A stretch of 64,000 nucleotides of DNA from assembly GCF_001562275.1 (NCBI RefSeq), contig NZ_CP014304.1, forward strand, positions 1,116,001 to 1,180,000. The letters are read 5' to 3'. This DNA comes from Hymenobacter sp. PAMC 26628. Lineage in GTDB: Bacteria > Bacteroidota > Bacteroidia > Cytophagales > Hymenobacteraceae. The position numbers and the translations under genes are program-made. Below the pieces are notes generated by a model. That model saw only the letters and a program-made list of their open reading frames with translations, was not told the DNA's origin and ran no database searches. How positions within the stretch are numbered: position 1 is the first letter of the stretch; the number at the start of each line of letters is the position of its first letter. This document shows positions 40,989 to 50,648 of the stretch, one piece after another.

Positions 40989-41134
40989 GCGGAAGGGAAA
41001 ACGCCGCGACGGTGCGGCCACAGGCAAAGGAACGGCAAGCGCGCGAAAGACGTGCCCGGGGCCCTAAACGTTGCGGCGTGGGCCGGGGTGGGGTTCCACC
41101 GGTAACTTCGCGCCCCGAACCGGTTTGCCCTTCT

Positions 41135-43777
41135 ATGCCCCTCTCGCTCCGCACCGCTGCCCGCCTCTGCCTGGCCCTGCTCACTGTTAACTGCGCCCTG
41201 TTAACCGAAACCAAAGCTCAGGCCCCCAAAACTTATACGTCGTCCGAGATTTTGCTGGGCTTGAAAAAGCTCAACGTGGTGGGCTCGGTGATGTACATCG
41301 CCGCCCACCCCGACGACGAAAACACCCGCCTGCTGGCCTACCTCGCCAACGGCCGCCTCGTGGAAACCAACTACCTGAGCTGCACCCGCGGCGACGGCGG
41401 CCAAGACCTCATCGGCCCCGAGCTGCGTGAGCAGCTCGGCGTCATCCGCACGCAGGAGCTGCTGGCGGCGCGCCGCATTGATGGGGCCCGGCAGTTTTTC
41501 ACCCGCGCCAACGACTTCGGTTTCAGCAAGACGCCAGCCGAAACCTTCACCATTTGGGACAAGGAGCAGGTGCTGGCCGACATGGTGTGGGCCATCCGCC
41601 GGCAGCGGCCCGACGTGCTCATCACCCGCTTCCCGCCCGACCCGCGCGCCGGCCACGGCCACCACCAGGCCAGCGCCATCCTGGCCGCCGAAGCCTTCGA
41701 CGCCGCCGGCGACCCCAAGCGCTTCCCCGAGCAGCTCAAATACGTGCAAGCCTGGCAGCCCAAGCGCCTGCTCTGGAACACGGGCAGCTTCTTCGTGAAG
41801 CCCGGCGAAAACATGAGCGGCTACCTCACCCTCGACGCCGGCGGCTACAATCCCTTGCTAGGGCAGTCGTACGGCGAAATCGCGGCCCATTCCCGCTCGC
41901 AGCACCGCAGCCAGGGCTTCGGCTCGGCCGCCACCCGCGGCGAGGCACTGGAGTATTTCCAACCCGTGAAAGGGGCCCCGGCCACAAAGGATTTATTCGA
42001 CGGCGTAGATATGACTTGGAACCGTGTGCCGGGCGGCGCGGCGGTGGGCAAGCTGATTGATGAGGTGATTCGGAAGTACGACGCGGGTAACCCAAGCGCC
42101 AGTGTGGCGGGGCTAATAGAAGTGCAGAAAGGAATGGAGCGACTAGTAGGTTCTTTAAGCAGCAGTAGTTCTAAACTCAGCGAACAGGAGGCTCATCATG
42201 TTGCCTTTTGGTGGAATGAAAAGAATAAAGAATTAGAAAATATATTGGCCGCGTGTGTTGGACTTCATTTTGAAGCAATTGCTGCTGAGCCTACAACCAC
42301 TCCGGGCGGAAAAGTAGAAATTAAGATAGAAGCACTTAATCGCTCAGCACTTCCAGGTGTATTAAATGGAATCCTATCTACTTCTGAAATAGGTCTTCAA
42401 GGACCTTTGAAACAAGGCATTGCTCTTGTCACTACTGCAACATTAGATGTACCGTCTAATAAATTAACTGACCGTTTCAGCGCTCCTCAAGATGTATCAC
42501 AGCCTTACTGGTTGGTAGAAAAACCGACGGTGGGCATGTATAAAGTGCCGGAAATTGTTGCTTCTTTCCCTGACGAACACATCAGTGCTGGTTCATTTCG
42601 GTTGGTGGCTACCCATCGGGAACAGGTCATCGGCACGCCAGAAAACAAAGCTGTTATTAACCTCTATTTCAACGGAACGATTGATGGACAAGGATTTAGT
42701 TACAAAATACCCGTCCAATACAAGCACACCGACCCCGTGCTGGGCGAGCTGTACCAGCCGCTGGCCGTGGTGCCGGCCGTGATGGTAAACATTCCCGCCG
42801 CCCGCGCCTACGTGTTTGCCGACCAGCAGCCCAAGCAAGTGCCCGTGACGCTGCGCGCCGGCCGGGCCGGGGTGCACGGGGCCCTGGCCCTGCAGGTGCC
42901 CGCCGGCTGGCAGGCCGAGCCGGCCACCGTGCCGTTCGACCTGAAGAATAAGGACGACGAGCAGACCGTGAACTTCACGCTACGTCCGGGCCCCGGGGCC
43001 CCCGAGGGCAAGGCCGAGCTGCGCGCCGTGGCCACCGTCGACGGCCAGGCCTACAGCCGCGGCATCCAGCAGATCATCTACCCGCACATCCCCACCCAAA
43101 CGCTGTTCCCCGAGGCCGTGGCCCCGCTGGTGAAGCTGAACGTGCAGCGCCGCGGCCAGCAAATCGGCTACCTGATGGGGGCCGGCGACGAGGTGCCCGA
43201 GGCCCTGCGGCAGCTCGGCTACACCGTCACGCTGCTCAACCCCGCCACCGACCTCACCGCCGACCACCTGCGCCGCTACGACGCCGTGGTGCTCGGCGTG
43301 CGCGCCTACAACGTGCTCGACCGCCTCAAAACCCAGCAGCCCGAGCTGCTGAAGTACGTAGAAAACGGTGGCAACCTGGTGGTGCAGTACGTGGTGAACC
43401 GCGGCACCGTGCTGCCCCAAATCGGGCCCTACCCGCTCACCTTGTCCGCCGACCGGGTAACGGTGGAAGGGGCCCCGGTGACCTTCCTCCAGCCACAAAA
43501 CCCGCTGCTGAACACGCCCAACAAAATCACCGCCGCCGACTTCCAGGGCTGGGTGCAGGAACAGGGCCTGTATTACCCCTCGGCCTGGGACGCGCACTAC
43601 ACGCCCGTCATCGCCAGCAGCGACCCCGGCGAAACGCCCAAGCAAAGCGCCATCCTGGTGGCCGACTACGGCAAGGGCCACTACATCTACACCGGCCTGT
43701 CGCTGTTCCGCGAGCTGCCCGCCGGCGTGCCCGGCGCCTACCGCCTGCTCACCAACATGGTGTCGTTGGGGAAGTAG
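41135..43777 (+). CDS. PIG-L family deacetylase, exported, with long C-terminal region
   Basis: 880 residues from ATG 41135, with a signal peptide ending ETKAQ. The deacetylase domain covers about 25-300: HPDDE at 58-62 (zinc ligands) and GHGHHQA near 172. Residues ~310-528 are a beta-rich region encoded by strikingly AT-rich DNA. Residues ~530-640 resemble an NPCBM/IG-like accessory domain and the rest a ThuA/glutamine amidotransferase-like domain (LRRYDAVVLGVRAYN, YVENGGNLVVQYV). Such fusions de-N-acetylate glycoconjugates; the substrate is unknown. Confidence 0.88.
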   Translation: MPLSLRTAARLCLALLTVNCALLTETKAQAPKTYTSSEILLGLKKLNVVGSVMYIAAHPDDENTRLLAYLANGRLVETNYLSCTRGDGGQDLIGPELREQLGVIRTQELLAARRIDGARQFFTRANDFGFSKTPAETFTIWDKEQVLADMVWAIRRQRPDVLITRFPPDPRAGHGHHQASAILAAEAFDAAGDPKRFPEQLKYVQAWQPKRLLWNTGSFFVKPGENMSGYLTLDAGGYNPLLGQSYGEIAAHSRSQHRSQGFGSAATRGEALEYFQPVKGAPATKDLFDGVDMTWNRVPGGAAVGKLIDEVIRKYDAGNPSASVAGLIEVQKGMERLVGSLSSSSSKLSEQEAHHVAFWWNEKNKELENILAACVGLHFEAIAAEPTTTPGGKVEIKIEALNRSALPGVLNGILSTSEIGLQGPLKQGIALVTTATLDVPSNKLTDRFSAPQDVSQPYWLVEKPTVGMYKVPEIVASFPDEHISAGSFRLVATHREQVIGTPENKAVINLYFNGTIDGQGFSYKIPVQYKHTDPVLGELYQPLAVVPAVMVNIPAARAYVFADQQPKQVPVTLRAGRAGVHGALALQVPAGWQAEPATVPFDLKNKDDEQTVNFTLRPGPGAPEGKAELRAVATVDGQAYSRGIQQIIYPHIPTQTLFPEAVAPLVKLNVQRRGQQIGYLMGAGDEVPEALRQLGYTVTLLNPATDLTADHLRRYDAVVLGVRAYNVLDRLKTQQPELLKYVENGGNLVVQYVVNRGTVLPQIGPYPLTLSADRVTVEGAPVTFLQPQNPLLNTPNKITAADFQGWVQEQGLYYPSAWDAHYTPVIASSDPGETPKQSAILVADYGKGHYIYTGLSLFRELPAGVPGAYRLLTNMVSLGK

Positions 43778-43800
43778 AAAATCCAGAATTTCATCGTGTT

Positions 43801-43917
43801 GGGCCGTTATGCCCATCTGGCTTCCGCGCAGCCGAAGCATCTTTCCCGCGCAAGTAATTATTTACTGTTGCGGGAGAGATGCCTCGGCTGCGCGGAAGCC
43901 GGATGGGCATGACGGCC
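43801..43917. repeat. Palindromic element C (GCCGAAGCATC family)
   Basis: GGGCCGTTATGCCCATCTGG at 43801 begins a left arm of ~57 bases ending CCGCGCAAGTAA. The right arm begins TTACTGTTGCGGGAG and ends GGGCATGACGGCC. The stem is longer than in its relatives because GCCCATCTGGCTTCC/GGAAGCCGGATGGGC is added in both arms. Confidence 0.88.
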
Positions 43918-43970
43918 TATCCGGTTTTGGCACGGCTGCCTTGTTCATGCTGCTACCGGGGCCCCGTGGC

Positions 43971-43978
43971 TAAGTTTG
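43971..43978 (+). promoter_or_regulatory. -7 element of the aspartate kinase gene
   Basis: TAAGTTTG is an exact TAnnTTTG, 25 bases before the GTG start. The nearest TTG is 27 bases upstream, so the -33 box is uncertain. Confidence 0.5.
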
Positions 43979-44003
43979 CTGCTCATCCATTCTGCAAATT
44001 CCA

Positions 44004-45386
44004 GTGCTGACAGTAGAAAAAATCGGCGGCACGTCGATGAGCGCCTTTGGCGACGTGCTCAACAACATCATCTTTTACAACCGCCAGGGCCCCGAATTGT
44101 ACAACCGCATCTTCGTGGTGTCGGCCTACGCGGGCGTCACCAACTGGCTGCTGGAGAACAAGAAAACCGGCGCGCCCGGCGTGTACCACCGCATCAGCGA
44201 GTTTAAGAAGTTCCACGAGGCGCTGCGCGACGTGACGGCCCAGCTCAAGGCCCTGAACCAGCAGTACGCACCCCTGGGCCTCGACCTGGCCGTGGCCGAT
44301 GCCTTCATCGAGCAGCGGATGCAGGACGCCAAAACCTACCTCGACAGCCTCGTGAACGTGCTGGCGTCAGGCTACGTGAGCAGCGAAAACGTGCTGCAGG
44401 CGGCCCGCGAAATCCTGGCTTCCATTGGGGAGGCGCACGCGGCGTTCAACTCCGTTAACATCCTGCAAAACCGGGGCGTACACGCCACGCTGGTCGATTT
44501 GAGCGGCTTCCACGACCACAAGCCGTACACCATCGACCAGCGCATCCGGCACGCCTTTAAGCACATCAAGTTCGACGAAACCATCTGCATCGCCACCGGC
44601 TACGCCAAGGGCACGGAGGGCATCATGCGCGAGTTCGACCGCGGGTACTCGGAAGTGACGTTCAGTAAGATAGCCGTGGCAGTGAAGCCCCGGGAGGCCA
44701 TCATCCACAAGGAGTACCACCTGTGCTCGGCCGACCCGGGCCTGGTGGGCCTCGGCCACTGCCACCCGGTGGGGGCCACCAACTACGACGTGGCCGACCA
44801 GCTGGCCGACGTGGGCATGGAGGCCATTCACCCCAAAGCCTCGAAGCCGCTCGAAATCAACGGCATCAACCTGCGCATCAAGAACACCTTCGATCCCGCC
44901 CACGCCGGCACCCTGATTACCAAAGACTACGTGTCGGCCCAAACGCGGGTGGAGGTGATTACGGGCACCGACAAGGTGGCGATGATCGACGTGTACGACC
45001 CGCAAATGGTGGGCACGGCGGGCTTCGATTTGGCCATCATGCAAATCTTCTACGCCCTCGGCATCAGCTACGCTTTCAAGGCCACCAGCGCCAACAGCAT
45101 CTCGGTGCTGATTTGGGAGAAGGACCTGAACAAGAAGCTGGTGCACCAGCTGGAAGCCAAGTACGAGAAGGTGACCGTGGAAAATACGGCCATGGTCTGC
45201 CTCATCGGCTCCAACATCGACCGGCCCGGCCTACTGGCGCAGGCCGCCGGGGCCCTGGCCGCCGAGGGCATCAACATCAAGAGCGCGGGCTTTGCGCTGC
45301 GCAAGGTCAACATCCAGTTCATCATCGACCGCGACGACTACCAAGCCGCCATCATCGCCCTGAACCAGAGCCTGGCCGACGGGTGA
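44004..45386 (+). CDS. Aspartate kinase (ectoine-type Ask_Ect-like)
   Basis: 460 residues from a GTG start just before LTVEKIGGTSMS; no ATG is available. The KxGGTS motif binds ATP and aspartate. SADPGLVGLGH and HPKASKPLEINGINLRIKNTF are the kinase-domain signatures. Two ACT domains end the protein (GTAGFDLAIMQIFYALGISY and SNIDRPGLLAQAAGALAAEG). It makes aspartyl phosphate for lysine, threonine and methionine synthesis. From memory the N-terminus resembles the Ask_Ect group rather than LysC/ThrA; no ectoine genes are in the window. Confidence 0.88.
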   Translation: MLTVEKIGGTSMSAFGDVLNNIIFYNRQGPELYNRIFVVSAYAGVTNWLLENKKTGAPGVYHRISEFKKFHEALRDVTAQLKALNQQYAPLGLDLAVADAFIEQRMQDAKTYLDSLVNVLASGYVSSENVLQAAREILASIGEAHAAFNSVNILQNRGVHATLVDLSGFHDHKPYTIDQRIRHAFKHIKFDETICIATGYAKGTEGIMREFDRGYSEVTFSKIAVAVKPREAIIHKEYHLCSADPGLVGLGHCHPVGATNYDVADQLADVGMEAIHPKASKPLEINGINLRIKNTFDPAHAGTLITKDYVSAQTRVEVITGTDKVAMIDVYDPQMVGTAGFDLAIMQIFYALGISYAFKATSANSISVLIWEKDLNKKLVHQLEAKYEKVTVENTAMVCLIGSNIDRPGLLAQAAGALAAEGINIKSAGFALRKVNIQFIIDRDDYQAAIIALNQSLADG

Positions 45387-45452
45387 TTGGTAGCCTGGAC
45401 GTTGCGAGTCCGCGCTCCTGCTTTTTTTGCGCTGGCTTAATCCAATTTGCTC

Positions 45453-47420
45453 ATGAAAAAACACCTGTACCTCGTCGCGCTGCTGGTGCTGGGGGCCCCC
45501 GCCGCCCGTGCCCAGTCGCTCGCGCTGCCGCCTGATACTGTGCACGTGAGCGACGCCGCGGCACGGACCCGGTTTTTGGCCGACACGCTCTACGCCCGCG
45601 CGCACTACAACAAGCTGGAGTATCGCATCCCGATGCGCGACGGAGTAAAGCTGCACACCGTGGTGTACGTGCCCAAAGATGCCGACCGAGTGCACTACCC
45701 CATCCTGCTCAACCGCACGCCGTATTCGGCGGGCCCCTACGGGCCGGGGCCCTACGCGTGGCGGGGCCTCACCACCGTCATCCACAGCGTCAGCCCGAAC
45801 AGTACCATGCTGCACGAGGGCTATATTTTTGCTTTGCAGGACGTGCGCGGCGCCTTCCTGTCGGAAGGCGTGTTTGAGGACGTGCGCCCCGAGAAGGACC
45901 AGTACCGCGGCAAGCAGGACATCGACGAGAGCACCGACACTTTCGACACGATTGAGTACCTGCTCAAGAAAGGTCCCAAAAACAACGGCCGCGTGGGGCA
46001 GTGGGGCGTTTCGTACCCCGGCTTCTACACCACGGTGGGTTTGCTCAGCCGCCACCCCGCTCTGAAGGCGGCTAGCCCGCAAGCGCCCGTCACCGACTGG
46101 TTCTGGGACGACGACCACCACAACGGCGCGTTTTTTCTGGCGGAGCAGATATATTTTTGGGAGCTCTTTGGCCAGCCCCGGCCGCAGCTCACCGCAAAGT
46201 GGCATGAGGGCATGAAAATTATCGGCAACGATGGCTACGCGTTCTACCAGCGCCTGGGCCCGCTGAAGAATGTGAATACTCAACTCTTCCACGGCCGGGT
46301 CAAGCACTGGAACGACCTGACGGCTCACCCCAATTACGACGCCTTCTGGCAGGCGCGCAACCCCCGCCCGCACCTGCACGACCTGAAAACGGCGGTGCTG
46401 ACGGTGGGCGGCTTCAACGATGCGGAGGATTTGTTTGGGGCCCTGCACACCTATGCCGCCATCGAGCAACAAAACCCCGGCCTGGCCAACCGCCTCGTGA
46501 TGGGCCCCTGGGTGCACGGCGGCTGGGCCCACGCCTACACCGGGGAGATGGTGGGCAACGTGAATTATGGCCCCTCGCCCTCGCGCTGGTACCAGCAATA
46601 CGTGGAAGCGCCCTTCTTCAAGGCTTACCTGAAAGACGACAAGCCCACGGCCGCTGCCCAGTTGCCTGAAGCCATTGTATTCGAGAGCGGCACCAACCAG
46701 TGGCGCACTTTTGATGCCTGGCCCCCCAAAGCCGTGCAGGAGCGCACGCTCTACTTCCAGCCCGGCGGCAAAATTGGGTTTGAGAAGCCAGGCACCGTCA
46801 CGGGCTTCGGCTTCCGCCAATTCCTGAGCGACCCGGCTCACCCCGTGCCCTACACCGAAGCCACCGCCCCGGCCATGACCCGCGAGTACATGACCGACGA
46901 CCAGCGCTTCGCCAGCCGCCGCCCCGACGTGCTCACCTACCAGACCGACGTGCTCACGAGTCCGCTCACGCTGGCCGGCCCCATCCAGGCGCTGCTGCAA
47001 GTGGCCACCACCGGCACCGACGCCGACTGGGTGGTGAAAATCATCGACGTGTACCCCGACGACACCCCCGACAACCCGCGCAATTTGCCCAACGTGCACC
47101 TCGGCGGCTACCAGCAAATGGTGCGCTCGGAGGTGATGCGCGGCCGCTTCCGCAACAGCTTCGAGCGGCCCGAGCCGTTTGTGGCGGGCCAGGTCACGGC
47201 CGTACCCTTCACGGTGCAGGACCTCATGCACACCTTCCGCAAGGGCCACCGGCTGATGGTGCAAGTGCAAAGCACCTGGTTCCCGCTCGTGGACCGCAAC
47301 CCGCAGAAGTACGTGCCCAACATCTTCGAAGCCGATGCTACCGACTTTCAAAGCGCTACCCACCGCCTGTACCACGCGCCGGGCCAAGCCTCGCAGCTGG
47401 TGGTAAAAGTGCTGCCGTAG
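45453..47420 (+). CDS. CocE/NonD-family exported hydrolase (S15 X-Pro peptidase-like)
   Basis: 655 residues from ATG 45453, with a signal peptide ending ARAQ. The alpha/beta hydrolase starts at YRIPMRDGVKLHTVVYVPKD. GQWGVSYPGFY gives the nucleophile Ser, FNDAEDLFG the acid and GPWVHGGWA the His. The C-terminal ~200 residues form the jelly-roll domain of the family (LTLAGPIQALLQVATTGTDADWVVKIIDV). Members cleave esters, acylated beta-lactam side chains or X-Pro peptides. It is followed by a terminator. Confidence 0.92.
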   Translation: MKKHLYLVALLVLGAPAARAQSLALPPDTVHVSDAAARTRFLADTLYARAHYNKLEYRIPMRDGVKLHTVVYVPKDADRVHYPILLNRTPYSAGPYGPGPYAWRGLTTVIHSVSPNSTMLHEGYIFALQDVRGAFLSEGVFEDVRPEKDQYRGKQDIDESTDTFDTIEYLLKKGPKNNGRVGQWGVSYPGFYTTVGLLSRHPALKAASPQAPVTDWFWDDDHHNGAFFLAEQIYFWELFGQPRPQLTAKWHEGMKIIGNDGYAFYQRLGPLKNVNTQLFHGRVKHWNDLTAHPNYDAFWQARNPRPHLHDLKTAVLTVGGFNDAEDLFGALHTYAAIEQQNPGLANRLVMGPWVHGGWAHAYTGEMVGNVNYGPSPSRWYQQYVEAPFFKAYLKDDKPTAAAQLPEAIVFESGTNQWRTFDAWPPKAVQERTLYFQPGGKIGFEKPGTVTGFGFRQFLSDPAHPVPYTEATAPAMTREYMTDDQRFASRRPDVLTYQTDVLTSPLTLAGPIQALLQVATTGTDADWVVKIIDVYPDDTPDNPRNLPNVHLGGYQQMVRSEVMRGRFRNSFERPEPFVAGQVTAVPFTVQDLMHTFRKGHRLMVQVQSTWFPLVDRNPQKYVPNIFEADATDFQSATHRLYHAPGQASQLVVKVLP

Positions 47421-47432
47421 CGTTTCCTGACT

Positions 47433-47465
47433 AGGGCCCCACAACCTACGGTGGGGTCCTTTTTG
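47433..47465 (+). terminator. Terminator of the CocE-type gene
   Basis: AGGGCCCCAC pairs with GTGGGGTCCT (one G-T) around AACCTACG, followed by five T. Confidence 0.85.
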
Positions 47466-47560
47466 TGTTACCGCCCGCCATAATTGCGGCCGGCGGGCAG
47501 CCCCGGGGCCCTCATTGCGCGTATACCGGGGTTTGTGTTCCGCTTGATTTTCACGCCCGG

Positions 47561-47590
47561 TTGCCGGGCACGTATTTACCCCTAACCTTC
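47561..47590 (+). promoter_or_regulatory. Likely promoter of gnd-zwf-pgl
   Basis: TTG at 47561-47563, a 19-base spacer, then TAACCTTC (47583-47590), two mismatches from TAnnTTTG. The start codon follows 10 bases later, so the leader would be very short. Confidence 0.4.
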
Positions 47591-47600
47591 GCCACACCTG

Positions 47601-49130
47601 ATGAGCCCCAACCCCACGGAATTTGCGTTCGGCATGATTGGTCTCGGCACCATGGGCCGCAACTTGCTGCTGAATATGGCCGACCACCAGTTTGCCGTTG
47701 CCGGCTACGACAAGAACCAAAAGCAGGTGGACCTGCTGGCCCAGGAAGGCCAGGGCAAGCCCGTGCAGGGCTTCACCGACCCCGCGGCCTTCGTGCACAG
47801 CATCAAAACGCCGCGCGCCATCATGATGCTGGTGCCCGCCGGCGCCATCGTCGACAGCGTAATTGCCGAAATGCTGCCGCTGCTCAGCCCCGGCGACATC
47901 CTCGTGGACGGCGGCAACTCGCACTTCACCGACACCGAGCGCCGGGCCAAGGATTTGGAAAGCAAGGGCTTTCACTTCTTCGGCATGGGCGTGTCGGGCG
48001 GTGAAGAGGGGGCCCGATTTGGCCCCAGCATGATGCCCGGCGGCGACAAGGATGCCTACAAAACGATGCAGCCCGTGTTTGAGGCCATTGCGGCCCAAGT
48101 GGACGGGGCCCCCTGCGTGGCCTACATGGGCCCCGGGGCGGCTGGCCACTTCGTGAAAATGGTGCACAACGGCATCGAGTACGGCCTGATGGAACTGATT
48201 GCCGAGACCTACGGCGTGCTCAAAACCGGCCTCGGCCTCGACAATGCCGCCATCGGCCAGGTGTTTGCGCAGTGGAACGAGGGCCGCTTGCAGTCGTTCC
48301 TGCTCGACATCACGAAGGACATTTTCGCTTTCGACGCCCCCGACACCGACCACCTGCTGCTCGACGACATCAAGGACGAGGCCCGCTCGAAGGGCACCGG
48401 CAAGTGGACCTCCCAGGTGGCCATGGACTTGCAGGCCCCCATCCCGACCATCGACGCGGCCGTGTCGATGCGCGACCTCTCAAAATACAAGCAGCTGCGC
48501 GAGCAGCTGGCCCAGCAGTACGGCCCCGTAGCCGGGGCCCTGGCCGGCGATAAGAACGAAGTAATCAAGCAGTTGGAGCAAGCCTTCTACTTCAGCATGA
48601 TCATGAGCTACGCCCAGGGCATGCACCTGCTGGCGCAGGCCTCGGCCGAGTACAAGTACGACTTGCAGCTGGCCACCATCGCCAAAATCTGGCGCGGCGG
48701 CTGCATCATCCGCTCCACGTTCCTGAACGATATTTTTAACGCCTTCGAGCGCGACAACAAGTTGGCGCACTTGCTGCTCGACGGCGGCGTGGCCGGCCTG
48801 GTGCAGGGCGCCGTGCCCGGCATGCGCGCCGTGGTGGGCGCCGCCGTGGCGGCGGGTGTGGCCGTGCCGGCCTACGCCTCGGCGCTGGGCTACTTCGATG
48901 CTTTCCGCACGGCGCGGCTGCCCTCGAACCTCATTCAAGCCCAGCGCGACTACTTCGGGGCCCACACCTACGAGCTGGTGGGCAAGGAAGGCGTGTTCCA
49001 CACCCAGTGGACTGGCCTGCGCAACAAAGTGGAGGCCCCCGCCGGGGCCCAGGTCAACCAAACCCCCGCCACGCCGCCCGTGCCCAGCACGAAGCAGTCG
49101 AACGTGGAACCCGCTAAAACGCAATCGTAA
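47601..49130 (+). CDS. gnd: 6-phosphogluconate dehydrogenase, decarboxylating
   Basis: 509 residues. The NADP-binding motif MIGLGTMGRN is near residue 12. The 6-phosphogluconate site includes GVSGGEEGARFGPSMMPGG, HFVKMVHNGIEYG and ILDEARSKGTGKWT-like segments. The all-helical C-domain is complete (FNDIFNAFERDNKL), with a ~30-residue Pro/Thr/Ala-rich tail beyond the usual end. It oxidises 6-phosphogluconate to ribulose 5-phosphate. It is the first gene of a tight operon; zwf starts at the base after its stop. Confidence 0.96.
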   Translation: MSPNPTEFAFGMIGLGTMGRNLLLNMADHQFAVAGYDKNQKQVDLLAQEGQGKPVQGFTDPAAFVHSIKTPRAIMMLVPAGAIVDSVIAEMLPLLSPGDILVDGGNSHFTDTERRAKDLESKGFHFFGMGVSGGEEGARFGPSMMPGGDKDAYKTMQPVFEAIAAQVDGAPCVAYMGPGAAGHFVKMVHNGIEYGLMELIAETYGVLKTGLGLDNAAIGQVFAQWNEGRLQSFLLDITKDIFAFDAPDTDHLLLDDIKDEARSKGTGKWTSQVAMDLQAPIPTIDAAVSMRDLSKYKQLREQLAQQYGPVAGALAGDKNEVIKQLEQAFYFSMIMSYAQGMHLLAQASAEYKYDLQLATIAKIWRGGCIIRSTFLNDIFNAFERDNKLAHLLLDGGVAGLVQGAVPGMRAVVGAAVAAGVAVPAYASALGYFDAFRTARLPSNLIQAQRDYFGAHTYELVGKEGVFHTQWTGLRNKVEAPAGAQVNQTPATPPVPSTKQSNVEPAKTQS

Positions 49131-50645
49131 ATGAACGCCCTCCTGAAATCGCAGCCGACGGTGTTCGTCATCTTCGGCGGCACCGGCGACCTGAACGCCC
49201 GCAAGCTGGCCCCGGCCCTCTACAACCTGTACCTGGAAGGCTGGCTGCCCGAGCACTTTGCCTTCATCGGCACGGGCCGCACCAAGCTCACCGACGACGA
49301 CTTCCGGGCCCGGGTATTGGGCGATGTGAACAAGTTTTCGCGCAGCGGCCAGGTGAAGGACGAGCAGTGGCAGGGCTTCGCACCCAACATCTACTACCAG
49401 CCGGCCGACGTGCAGGACGCCAAAACGTACAAGGACTTCGGCAAGAAAATAAAGGCCCTGGAGCAGGAGTGGAAGTCGTCGGCCAACGTCATCTACTACC
49501 TGGCGGTGGCCCCGAATTTCTTTCCCATCATCGCCGAAAACCTAGCCAAGGCCGGCCTCACCGAGGACGCTGGCTGCACGCGCATCGTGATTGAGAAGCC
49601 GTTTGGGCACGATTTGGCGTCGGCCAAGGAGCTGAACGCGCTGCTGGGCCGCATCTTCCAGGAGAAGCAGATCTACCGCATCGACCACTACCTGGGCAAG
49701 GAAACGGTGCAGAACATCATGGCTTTTCGCTTCGCGAACGCCATCATGGAGCCGCTGTGGAACCGCAACAGCATCGAGCATGTGCAGATTTCGGTGACCG
49801 AGCAGCTCGGCGTGGGCGAGCGCACGGGCTACTACGACGGCTCGGGGGCCCTGCGCGACATGATTCAGAACCACCTGTTGCAGCTGCTGTGCATCGTGGC
49901 CATGGAGCCGCCGGTGAGCTTTTCGGCGGAGGAAGTGCGCAACCGCAAGGTGGACGTGCTGCGCGCCATGCGCCGCTTCACGCCCGAGAGCGTGCGCGAG
50001 CAGGCCGTGCGCGGCCAGTACGCCGCCGGCTGGCTGGAGGGCCAGCAGGTGCCCGGCTACCGCGAGGAGCCCGGCGCCAACCCCCAGTCGAACACCGAAA
50101 CCTTCGCCGCGGTGAAGTTCTTCGTGGACAACTGGCGCTGGCAGGGCGTGCCGTTCTACCTGCGCACGGGCAAGCGCCTGCACCGCTCGGCGTCGGTCAT
50201 CACCATCCAGTTCAAAGACGTGCCGCACCTCATCTTCTCGCCCGAAACAGCGGAAACGATGCGCCAGAACCGGTTGGTTATCAGCATTCAGCCCGAGATG
50301 AGCATCCGCTTGCAAGTGCAGGCCAAGCGCCCCGGCGTCGACATGATGCTGAACACCGTGGACATGGTGTTCGACTACAAAGGCACTTACGTGAGCGAGG
50401 CCCCCGAGGCCTACGAAACCCTGCTGCTCGACGTGATGCTCGGCGACCAGACGCTGTTTATGCGTGGCGACCAAGTGGAGGAGGCCTGGGATTTGGTGAT
50501 GCCCATCCTGACCTCGTGGCAGAACCGCACCAGCCAGAACTTCCCCAACTACTCGGCCGACTCGTGGGGCCCCGAAGATGCCGAAGCCCTCGTGGCCAAG
50601 GACGGCTACCACTGGTTCACGCTCCCGCTCAACGGCAAGAAATAG
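49131..50645 (+). CDS. zwf: Glucose-6-phosphate 1-dehydrogenase
   Basis: 504 residues. The NADP motif GGTGDLNARKL is at residues 16-26. The active-site peptide RIDHYLGKETVQN is near 182, and PPVSFSAEEVRNRKVDVLRA follows. It catalyses the first step of the oxidative pentose phosphate pathway. Its ATG directly follows the gnd stop (TAAATG), and pgl begins three bases after its own stop, so the three are probably translationally coupled. Confidence 0.97.
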   Translation: MNALLKSQPTVFVIFGGTGDLNARKLAPALYNLYLEGWLPEHFAFIGTGRTKLTDDDFRARVLGDVNKFSRSGQVKDEQWQGFAPNIYYQPADVQDAKTYKDFGKKIKALEQEWKSSANVIYYLAVAPNFFPIIAENLAKAGLTEDAGCTRIVIEKPFGHDLASAKELNALLGRIFQEKQIYRIDHYLGKETVQNIMAFRFANAIMEPLWNRNSIEHVQISVTEQLGVGERTGYYDGSGALRDMIQNHLLQLLCIVAMEPPVSFSAEEVRNRKVDVLRAMRRFTPESVREQAVRGQYAAGWLEGQQVPGYREEPGANPQSNTETFAAVKFFVDNWRWQGVPFYLRTGKRLHRSASVITIQFKDVPHLIFSPETAETMRQNRLVISIQPEMSIRLQVQAKRPGVDMMLNTVDMVFDYKGTYVSEAPEAYETLLLDVMLGDQTLFMRGDQVEEAWDLVMPILTSWQNRTSQNFPNYSADSWGPEDAEALVAKDGYHWFTLPLNGKK

Positions 50646-50648
50646 CGC

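Noticed and set aside
45231..48353. 1040-codon minus-strand frame across the CocE-type and gnd genes
   Set aside because: It overlaps three confident genes in the opposite strand and shows Val/His/Ala-rich low-information sequence with no motif.
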